From positions 1 through 6,347 of the forward strand of contig CAMDFE010000093.1 in assembly GCA_945897395.1 (NCBI GenBank): 6,347 nucleotides of DNA. Reading direction: 5' to 3'. Shown here in pieces: positions 1-5,451 of the stretch. Under the pieces are notes generated by a model. It did not search any database. It had not been told where the DNA came from and saw only the letters and a list, made by a program, of their open reading frames with translations. The position numbers were made by a program, and so were the translations under genes. The stretch's first letter is position 1; every line of letters starts with the position of its first letter. The stretch is from Chryseobacterium gleum (lineage in GTDB: Bacteria; Bacteroidota; Bacteroidia; Flavobacteriales_D; Sanyastnellaceae).

Positions 1-1348
1 TGTAGGCTAAGTCATATGCACCGTGGTGCGTAGGGCCATCGGCGCCAACCAATCCACCGCGGTCTAAACAGAAAACGACATTTAATTTTTGAATAGCAAC
101 ATCATGAATGACTTGGTCATACGCGCGCTGCATAAAGCTTGAATAAATATTACAGAAAGGAACCAGTCCTTGTGTAGCCATTCCCGCAGAAAAAGTCACC
201 GCGTGCTGCTCTGCAATTCCTACGTCGAAGGCACGCTTAGGCATAGCCTCCATCATCAGTTTCAACGAGCAGCCACTTGGCATTGCTGGAGTAACACCGA
301 CAATCTTTTCGTTCTTCTCTGCTAATTCAATAATGGTATGTCCGAATACATCTTGGTACAACGGGGGTTGTGGACTCTTCGGAACCACTTTTACAATTTC
401 ACCAGTCTCTTTGTTGAATAATCCGGGCGCATGCCACTTCGTTGGAGAGCCTGCCTCTGCTGGCGCGTAGCCTTTTCCTTTCTTCGTAACACAGTGCAAA
501 ATTTTCGGGCCAGGAATGTCTTTTAAATCGCGCATCACCTTCACCATATAATCTACATCGTGCCCGTCAATTGGACCGAAGTATCTCCACTTCAACGATT
601 CGAAATAATTACTTTCCTTAATTAAGGTGCCCTTCAGCGCTTCTGAAATCTTGTGTGCAATGTGTTGCGCATTCGGTCCGAATTTCGAAACCTTTCCCAA
701 CAACTGCCACACATCGTCTTTCACTTTATTGTAAGTGTGCGACGTGGTAATGTCTGTAAGGTATTCTTTCAATGCACCCACGTTCGGGTCAATGCTCATG
801 CAATTGTCGTTCAACACAACAAGCACGTTACAATCCGCTGTAGAACCGTGATTCAAACCTTCGAAGGCCAGGCCTGCGGTCATAGCGCCGTCGCCAATAA
901 CAGCAATGACCTGACGGTCTTTTTCTTCTTTTACTTTACTTGCAACAGCCATTCCGACTGCGGCAGAGATAGAAGTCGAACTGTGTCCAACTCCGAATGT
1001 ATCGTATTCGCTTTCGCTTCTTTTCGGGAATCCAGAAAGACCTTTGTAAATTCTATTTGTGTGGAAATTGTCTCGTCTTCCTGTAAGGATTTTGTGTCCG
1101 TATGCTTGGTGACCAACATCCCAAACCAATTGATCATAGGGTGTTTCGAACACGTAATGTAGGGCAACGGATAATTCAACTACTCCTAAGCTAGCTCCGA
1201 AGTGTCCGCCTTTTTCAGAAACAATGTCAACAATGTACTGACGAAGTTCTGTACACAATTCTTTAAGTTGCTCGTCTTTTAAGCCATTGCGAAGTGCAAT
1301 TGGATTATCGAATTGAGCGAGTAGAGGGCCTGGGGTGAAAGTCGACAT
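1..1348 (-). CDS. dxs: 1-deoxy-D-xylulose-5-phosphate synthase, C-terminus cut off by window edge
   Basis: The enzyme condenses pyruvate with glyceraldehyde 3-phosphate, using thiamine diphosphate (ThDP) and Mg2+, to make DXP, the first step of the MEP isoprenoid pathway and a precursor for thiamine and pyridoxal; it is cytosolic. I translated the minus strand from ATG 1348-1346: it stays open for 449 codons to the left edge, against about 620-640 for the family, so the C-terminal transketolase-like domain is missing. Visible landmarks are GGHFGASLG with His49, WDVGHQAYGHKILTGRR (residues 76-92), the ThDP/Mg motif GDGAMTAG (152-159) ending in NDN (180-182), FGPIDGHD (257-264), and the catalytic glutamate Glu380 in DVGIAEQHAVTFSAG, followed by GADGPTHHGAYDLAY at the break. 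The start fits because His49 falls where E. coli Dxs has its His49. It lies 45 bp after the protease frame on the same strand but has its own -7-like element. No frameshift or missing key residue was seen. Confidence 0.97.
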   Translation of the reverse strand, partial: MSTFTPGPLLAQFDNPIALRNGLKDEQLKELCTELRQYIVDIVSEKGGHFGASLGVVELSVALHYVFETPYDQLVWDVGHQAYGHKILTGRRDNFHTNRIYKGLSGFPKRSESEYDTFGVGHSSTSISAAVGMAVASKVKEEKDRQVIAVIGDGAMTAGLAFEGLNHGSTADCNVLVVLNDNCMSIDPNVGALKEYLTDITTSHTYNKVKDDVWQLLGKVSKFGPNAQHIAHKISEALKGTLIKESNYFESLKWRYFGPIDGHDVDYMVKVMRDLKDIPGPKILHCVTKKGKGYAPAEAGSPTKWHAPGLFNKETGEIVKVVPKSPQPPLYQDVFGHTIIELAEKNEKIVGVTPAMPSGCSLKLMMEAMPKRAFDVGIAEQHAVTFSAGMATQGLVPFCNIYSSFMQRAYDQVIHDVAIQKLNVVFCLDRGGLVGADGPTHHGAYDLAY

Positions 1349-1353
1349 AGTAG

Positions 1354-1361
1354 CAAAGTTA
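1354..1361 (-). promoter_or_regulatory. Candidate Bacteroidota -7 element for dxs
   Basis: The minus strand reads TAACTTTG, an exact match to the Bacteroidota TAnnTTTG element. Only five bases (CTACT) separate it from the dxs ATG, so the transcript would begin at or just before the start codon. No TTG is present at the usual -33 distance, which weakens the call. Position and match are seen; promoter activity is inferred. Confidence 0.5.
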
Positions 1362-1393
1362 ACACTTACGCTTGAAGTTTGTTCACCTTCGGC

Positions 1394-2137
1394 CTATTCG
1401 AAAATAAGTTTTCGATGTGTTACCGAGTTTCCACTTTGAATCTGAACAATGTAGAAACCAGCAGCTTGTTTCGGAATTGAAAAAGTATGTGTTCCCACGC
1501 TCAGATTTCCGTTGTAAATCTGCTCTACAATTTCACCCGCACTGTTGAACAACACAACGTTGATTTTCTTGTGAGCAGCGCTTCCAAGAACGAGGGTTGC
1601 CGCTTCGTTTGTTGGATTCGGATAAAGCGAAACTTCGAGAGGGGACTCAGTAATTTCAATATAATTTCCAAGCGTGTCTACTACGGTGATATTGATATCG
1701 TCGAGGTACAGATTATTTCCACCGTAACTAATGAATTCATATTTCAATTGGAAATGATCGGTCATGTAGTTCTGCGCTGTAAGGGTAAGCGTTTCACCGC
1801 TCCATTGAGCTGTTGAACTCGGAGTGAAGGCAAGGTTAGTCGCTGTTCCGGTTGGTAAGTTGGTCGTTCCTTTGCGGATTCTTGCAAGGGTCCATGAAGT
1901 TCCGCAATCTCCCGATGCGCTAACACGAAGGCGATCGTCGGTAACCGAAACTCTATTGGCATAAGCCCATTTGTAACTCACGAAAATGGTGTCCATCGCG
2001 CTCATGTCGAACGTGCTTGAAATGAATTCGTCTACGTGTCCAGATTCGCTCGTGAAATTTGCAAGTTTTAATCCGTTAGCACCACTGTAATTAGTAGTAA
2101 CCACTTGCCATGTTTCGTCAAGGTCTGGATTGTTCAC
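1394..2137 (-). CDS. Severed C-terminal part of M43 protease: jelly-roll domain plus T9SS type A sorting domain
   Basis: This frame continues the M43 protease frame after the TAA at 2176-2174. It is open from 2173, giving 259 codons; 2137 is merely the first GTG codon. The first codons after the TAA read GFEGTWPGNNWFVNNPD, the usual opening of the choice-of-anchor-J/MAM-like beta domain that follows PKD in secreted M43 proteases. That domain runs to about residue 162 (GGNNLYLDDINI near its end). The tail (about 182-259) has LYPNPTNE, a beta-rich stretch, GFYIVQIQSG and a final HRKLIFE, the signature of the TIGR04183-type sorting domain recognised by the T9SS. It has no signal peptide, no visible promoter and no plausible start, so it is unlikely to be made on its own. 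I read it as the broken-off end of the upstream gene, not an independent gene. It ends in TAG, 45 bp before dxs. Confidence 0.75.
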   Translation of the reverse strand: MNNPDLDETWQVVTTNYSGANGLKLANFTSESGHVDEFISSTFDMSAMDTIFVSYKWAYANRVSVTDDRLRVSASGDCGTSWTLARIRKGTTNLPTGTATNLAFTPSSTAQWSGETLTLTAQNYMTDHFQLKYEFISYGGNNLYLDDINITVVDTLGNYIEITESPLEVSLYPNPTNEAATLVLGSAAHKKINVVLFNSAGEIVEQIYNGNLSVGTHTFSIPKQAAGFYIVQIQSGNSVTHRKLIFE

Positions 2138-2173
2138 GAACCAGTTGTTGCCAGGCCATGTCCCTTCAAATCC

Positions 2174-2176
2174 TTA
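2174..2176 (-). other. In-frame TAA splitting the M43 protease from its sorting tail
   Basis: The minus strand reads CTT ATG TAA GGA TTT GAA GGG. The frame on both sides encodes consecutive parts of the same protein type. TAA is also the normal stop of lepA and accC in this window, so it is not a reassigned codon. The base after it is G, and there is no ribosome-binding site or start nearby for restart. Confidence 0.8.
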
Positions 2177-3475
2177 CATAAGTGGTGTATTCAAACCGTC
2201 ACCACCAAGCACTTTGATGACTTTCGAATAGGTTTTTGAAAGTTGATCAGCACCGTTGCTAACCGTAAGTGTTACAGTGAAAGTTCCAGGTGTATCGTAT
2301 GTGTGTATTGGATTCTGATGAACAGCAGGATCGCTGCCTACAAGTGTTACACCGTCTCCGAAATTCCAGTTCCATGAGGTAATTCCGTGGTAAGAGATGT
2401 CGGTGAAGGTCACGCTGTCTCCAGTGCACAAAATGTTTTTGTTGAATTCGAAATCGGCAACACAAAGGGCCGGATTTGTTACTCCTGTAGCCAATAAATT
2501 TGAAGCTGTAATTAGACTACTGCGTTGAGCTACGCTGCTCGTAATCGCAGCGCGCATGCGTGTGCGCTGCCCCTGGGTAAACATGCGTGAACAGTAAGAA
2601 TACTCCATATAGTTCTGAACGTTGTCTACCGTGTTTCCGCAAGAACTTCCTGTAAGAGAGCAGCTGGTCCAACCTATTGTGTTCGGAGTATCCGTTACAT
2701 TATCATCTTGATTGCAATTCGTAGAAACTCCTGGAGAGTTACCCGGCCCCCAAGCGTGGTATAGGTTCAGCCAATGACCTGCTTCATGTGTTAGGGTGCG
2801 GCTGCGTTGAGAAGTGCTAGTTCCAATGGCACCCATGTAATCGGAACGAAGAACAATACCGTCTGTGCCAGCACCCCAAAATCCTGCAACATCTCCAGGT
2901 AAATTCGTATATCCAGCAGCGCCAGCGGCGTCGAGACAAATCCAAATATTTAGGTATTTATTACGCGGCCAAATAATGAGTTCCTTCATGTCTTGTCCGC
3001 CGTCAGAGGTAAGTGTTGAAACAATTCTGTTTATTCCTCGTGTGCAATTGCCATTTGGGTCTTTGGTGGCGAGGACGAATTCAATACCAATGTCGGCAGT
3101 TATGTTTTCAAAAGCCGTGACAACAAGACTGATGTCTGTATTTAACATTGCGAAGTCGCGATTCAGAATAGAAAGGCCATTTAAAATCTGATCATCAGAG
3201 ATGTTCTCCGTCCCATTGTTATGAATGACATGAATAACAACAGGAATAGTGTAGATAGTTTGTGACCCGCGCTCTGGCGCATTGTCTACGAAATTTTCGG
3301 TGTAAGTTTCAAGGGCTTCTCCTGCACGACGGGCGATTCCTTCGGCTTCGGGGTACATACCAAACATGCGAACACGATTTTCGCGTTCGCCGCAATACAA
3401 ATGCTCCTCTTGAGCGAAAGCGCCTGTTGCAACAAGTCCAAGTATTGCAATAAAAATGGATTTCAGAATTTTCAT
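2174..3475 (-). CDS. M43-family (pappalysin/cytophagalysin-like) zinc metalloprotease with PKD domain, prematurely ended
   Basis: A predicted zinc endopeptidase exported through Sec. Counting from ATG 3475, residues 1-21 form a signal peptide (Lys at 3 and 6, a hydrophobic core, then AFA before Gln22). A propeptide-like stretch precedes PVVIHVIHNN (about 78-87), typical of the start of M43 domains. The zinc site is HEAGHWLNLYH (230-240: ligands His230, His234, His240; catalytic base Glu231), and the Met-turn is in NYMEYS (Met290). Cysteines around 255-297 fit M43 disulfides. A PKD domain (about 339-422) shows WNWNFGDG and HTYDTPGTFTVTLTVSN. The frame stops at 433 residues, after NTPLM, without a sorting tail, so the product would probably remain in the periplasm. 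A TTG at 3484 is a possible earlier start, but it overlaps the -7 element and puts residues before the MKIL signal peptide, so I prefer 3475. The zinc-motif position that is Gly in most metzincins is Asn237 here. Confidence 0.9.
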   Translation of the reverse strand: MKILKSIFIAILGLVATGAFAQEEHLYCGERENRVRMFGMYPEAEGIARRAGEALETYTENFVDNAPERGSQTIYTIPVVIHVIHNNGTENISDDQILNGLSILNRDFAMLNTDISLVVTAFENITADIGIEFVLATKDPNGNCTRGINRIVSTLTSDGGQDMKELIIWPRNKYLNIWICLDAAGAAGYTNLPGDVAGFWGAGTDGIVLRSDYMGAIGTSTSQRSRTLTHEAGHWLNLYHAWGPGNSPGVSTNCNQDDNVTDTPNTIGWTSCSLTGSSCGNTVDNVQNYMEYSYCSRMFTQGQRTRMRAAITSSVAQRSSLITASNLLATGVTNPALCVADFEFNKNILCTGDSVTFTDISYHGITSWNWNFGDGVTLVGSDPAVHQNPIHTYDTPGTFTVTLTVSNGADQLSKTYSKVIKVLGGDGLNTPLM

Positions 3476-3481
3476 GTATAA

Positions 3482-3510
3482 CAAAAATAAACGAATGTTG
3501 GCTTGAACAA
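3482..3510 (-). promoter_or_regulatory. Promoter of the M43 protease gene (TTG / TATTTTTG)
   Basis: The minus strand has TTG at 3510-3508, 18 bases of spacer, then TATTTTTG at 3489-3482, matching the Bacteroidota TTG...TAnnTTTG promoter. The -7 element ends six bases (TTATAC) before ATG 3475, so the mRNA would have little or no leader. An upstream TTG start at 3484 would lie inside this element, which argues against that start. The match is seen; use as a promoter is inferred. Confidence 0.6.
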
Positions 3511-3536
3511 TTTTGTTTTCGAGTATTTTCTTTTCA

Positions 3537-3568
3537 TTGTTTTATACTTAGCTTTAGACGTAACTTCG
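3537..3568 (+). promoter_or_regulatory. Candidate lepA promoter (TTG / TAACTTCG)
   Basis: TTG at 3537-3539 is followed after 21 bases by TAACTTCG at 3561-3568, one mismatch from TAnnTTTG. The element ends 17 bases before the lepA ATG, leaving room for a short leader of about a dozen bases. That leader is A-rich (ATAAAGAAC) with no strong Shine-Dalgarno, as is usual in Bacteroidota. It diverges from the protease promoter, with 26 bp between the two. Confidence 0.5.
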
Positions 3569-3585
3569 CAGCGCTTATAAAGAAC

Positions 3586-5376
3586 ATGAAAAATATTCGA
3601 AATTTTTGCATCATTGCACACATTGATCACGGGAAATCTACCCTTGCAGACAGAATGTTGCAAATCACCAAGACCATTGAAGATCGTAAGATGGTTGCGC
3701 AAGCGCTGGACGATATGGATCTTGAGCGTGAGAAGGGAATTACCATTAAGGCGCATGCCATTCAGATGTTGCACAAAATTGGCGACGAACAATTCGTTTT
3801 GAATTTGATCGACACCCCCGGTCACGTAGATTTTTCTTACGAGGTTTCTCGCGCCATTGCTTCATGCGAAGGCGCCATTCTTATTGTAGATGCTTCGCAG
3901 GGAATTCAAGCACAGACCATTTCAAACTTGTACTTGGCATTGGAAAATGATTTAACCATTATTCCAATTCTAAATAAAATAGATCTTCCAAACGCCGACC
4001 CCGAGTTGGTGAAAGATCAGATTGTAGATTTAATCGGTTGTGAACGCGACGAGATTTTAGCCGCAAGCGGAAAAACAGGCGAGGGAGTTGCTGAAATTTT
4101 AGATGCCATTTGTGCGCGTATTCCAGGTCCTGTTGGAACCGTTGACGCGCCTTTGCAAGCAATGGTTTTCGATTCAGTGTTCAATTCGTTCCGTGGAATT
4201 ATTGCTTATTTCCGAATCAAGAACGGAGTTCTTCGCAAAGGCGAAAAGGTAAAGTTCATGAGCACAGGCAAAGAATATTTTGCAGACGAAGTAGGCGTTT
4301 TAGGTATGGATTTGAAGCCGCGCGACTTCGTGGCTGCTGGAGATGTTGGATATATTATTTCTGGAATTAAGACTGCCACCGAAGTAAAAGTGGGTGATAC
4401 CATAACAACGGTTTTAAATCCGTGTATAACAGCTTTACAAGGTTTCGAAGATGTGAAGCCCATGGTATTCGCTGGAATTTATCCAGTTGATACAGACGAG
4501 TACGAAGAGCTTCGTGCGAGTATGGAAAAATTGCAGTTGAACGACGCGTCTTTGGTGTTCGAACCCGAAAGTTCGGCGGCGCTTGGATTCGGTTTCCGTT
4601 GCGGTTTCTTAGGAATGCTGCATATGGAAATTATTCAGGAACGCTTGGAACGCGAGTTCAACATGACTGTTATTACGACTGTTCCGAACGTTAGCTATAT
4701 CTGTTATACCACGAAGGAAGAAAAGTTAGAGATTAACAACCCATCGGAACTGCCAGAACAGAACTTAATAAACTATGTGGAAGAACCGTTTATCAAAGCG
4801 CAAATAATAACCAAGACAGAATACATTGGTGCAATTATGACCTTATGTATTGAAAAAAGAGGCATGTTGCAAAACCAACTTTACCTCACGACAGACCGTA
4901 TTGAGTTAACGTTTGAAATGCCATTGGCTGAAATCGTATTCGATTTCTATGATCGATTAAAGACCATTTCGAAAGGATATGCATCCTTCGATTATTTCAG
5001 AATTGGTTATCAGCGTAGCGAATTGGTGAAGCTTGATATTCTCTTAAACGGAGATCAAGTTGACGCTTTAAGCGCTCTTATTCACAAAGACCACGCTTAC
5101 GAATTGGGTAAGAAAATCTGCATGAAATTGCGTGAGTTGATCCCAAGACAACAATTCTTAATAGCACTTCAAGCCGCCATTGGCGCCAAAATCATTGCCC
5201 GCGAAACCATTAACGCCTTGCGTAAAGACGTTACTGCAAAGTGTTACGGCGGTGACATCTCGCGTAAGCGCAAGCTTCTTGAAAAGCAAAAAGAAGGAAA
5301 GAAACGCATGCGTCAAGTTGGATCTGTAGAAGTTCCACAAGCAGCGTTTTTGGCGGTGCTTAAGCTGAATAGTTAA
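3586..5376 (+). CDS. lepA: Elongation factor 4 (LepA), ribosome back-translocase GTPase
   Basis: LepA/EF4 is a translational GTPase that binds stalled or mis-translocated ribosomes and affects translation initiation and elongation; it acts in the cytosol and at the membrane. The 596-residue product is full length for the family (about 600). The G domain shows G1 AHIDHGKST (11-19), DLEREKGITIKAHA (45-58, switch I), G3 DTPGHVDF (76-83, catalytic His80), G4 NKID (130-133) and G5 SGKTG (161-165). Beta-barrel domain II follows (about 185-275), then the EF-G III/V-like domains with GFRCGFLGMLHMEI. The LepA-specific C-terminal domain carries ALRKDVTAKCYGGDISRKRK and KQKEGKKRMRQVGSVEVPQ, which separates LepA from EF-G and BipA. 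The start has only a short A-rich leader and matches the usual N-terminus MKNIRNFCIIAHIDHGKST. It is transcribed away from the protease and converges on accC. No defect was seen. Confidence 0.98.
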   Translation: MKNIRNFCIIAHIDHGKSTLADRMLQITKTIEDRKMVAQALDDMDLEREKGITIKAHAIQMLHKIGDEQFVLNLIDTPGHVDFSYEVSRAIASCEGAILIVDASQGIQAQTISNLYLALENDLTIIPILNKIDLPNADPELVKDQIVDLIGCERDEILAASGKTGEGVAEILDAICARIPGPVGTVDAPLQAMVFDSVFNSFRGIIAYFRIKNGVLRKGEKVKFMSTGKEYFADEVGVLGMDLKPRDFVAAGDVGYIISGIKTATEVKVGDTITTVLNPCITALQGFEDVKPMVFAGIYPVDTDEYEELRASMEKLQLNDASLVFEPESSAALGFGFRCGFLGMLHMEIIQERLEREFNMTVITTVPNVSYICYTTKEEKLEINNPSELPEQNLINYVEEPFIKAQIITKTEYIGAIMTLCIEKRGMLQNQLYLTTDRIELTFEMPLAEIVFDFYDRLKTISKGYASFDYFRIGYQRSELVKLDILLNGDQVDALSALIHKDHAYELGKKICMKLRELIPRQQFLIALQAAIGAKIIARETINALRKDVTAKCYGGDISRKRKLLEKQKEGKKRMRQVGSVEVPQAAFLAVLKLNS

Positions 5377-5448
5377 CCACTTTGTGGATGACCCTGCGGG
5401 ATGACCGTTCCGGATGACACAACGTGTTGTGTCATCCAGCTCCGCTGG
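5377..5448. repeat. Array of five short palindromes joined by ATGA/TCAT spacers, between convergent lepA and accC
   Basis: The whole gap between the lepA stop (5376) and the accC stop (5452) is a regular string: CCAC-TTT-GTGG (5377-5387), ATGA, CCC-TGC-GGG (5392-5400), ATGA, CCG-TTC-CGG (5405-5413), ATGA, CACAAC-GT-GTTGTG (5418-5431), TCAT, CCAGC-TCC-GCTGG (5436-5448). Stems are perfect, and four of the five have three-base loops. The last spacer, TCAT, is the reverse complement of ATGA, so the fourth palindrome extends into a 12-bp stem at 5412-5437. It is unlike a CRISPR array. A dispersed extragenic palindromic repeat or a two-way transcription end are the plausible roles. Confidence 0.8.
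5412..5437. terminator. Strong hairpin, possible two-way terminator for lepA and accC
   Basis: Arms 5412-5423 and 5426-5437 are exact reverse complements (GGATGACACAAC / GTTGTGTCATCC) around GT; realistically this is an 11-bp stem with a CGTG loop. It sits midway between two convergent stops, where a shared terminator is expected. No run of T follows on either strand, so it is not a classic intrinsic terminator, and the termination role is inferred from position and stem alone. Confidence 0.5.
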
Positions 5449-5451
5449 TAA

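Larger units (their letters stand above)
1394..3475 (-). pseudogene. Secreted M43 metalloprotease gene interrupted by one in-frame TAA
   Basis: Both parts lie in the same frame with no bases gained or lost, so the only lesion is the TAA at codon 434 of a 693-codon frame. Restored, the order is signal peptide, M43 protease, PKD, jelly-roll and T9SS sorting domain, the standard layout of these Bacteroidota exoproteases. No other stop or frameshift was found in either half, so the lesion is either very recent or a sequence error. The conserved GFEG motif two residues after the stop suggests the lost codon sat in a linker and was a sense codon such as GAA, CAA or TCA. Confidence 0.7.

Noticed and set aside
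653..1162. A 169-codon open frame on the plus strand
   Set aside because: It lies wholly antisense to dxs, whose own frame is open and carries all family motifs; no promoter or recognisable protein feature.
1349..1393. Terminator between the protease frame and dxs
   Set aside because: Only a 4-bp GAAG/CTTC stem with a 9-base loop and no T run; too weak to call.
2118..2159. Independent start for the sorting-domain part (ATG at 2159 or GTG at 2137)
   Set aside because: The ATG is in another frame and stops after 13 codons; the GTG has no ribosome site and would drop the conserved GFEG...NNW opening of the domain.
2138..2176. Programmed frameshift joining the protease halves
   Set aside because: Both halves are in the same frame, so a frameshift would not join them; only readthrough or a sense codon would.
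2174..2176. Stop codon reassignment, selenocysteine or pyrrolysine
   Set aside because: The codon is TAA, which ends lepA and accC in the same window; selenocysteine uses TGA and pyrrolysine TAG.
5377..5448. CRISPR array
   Set aside because: Units are only 13-15 bases with 4-8 constant bases; there are no long direct repeats, unique spacers or cas genes.
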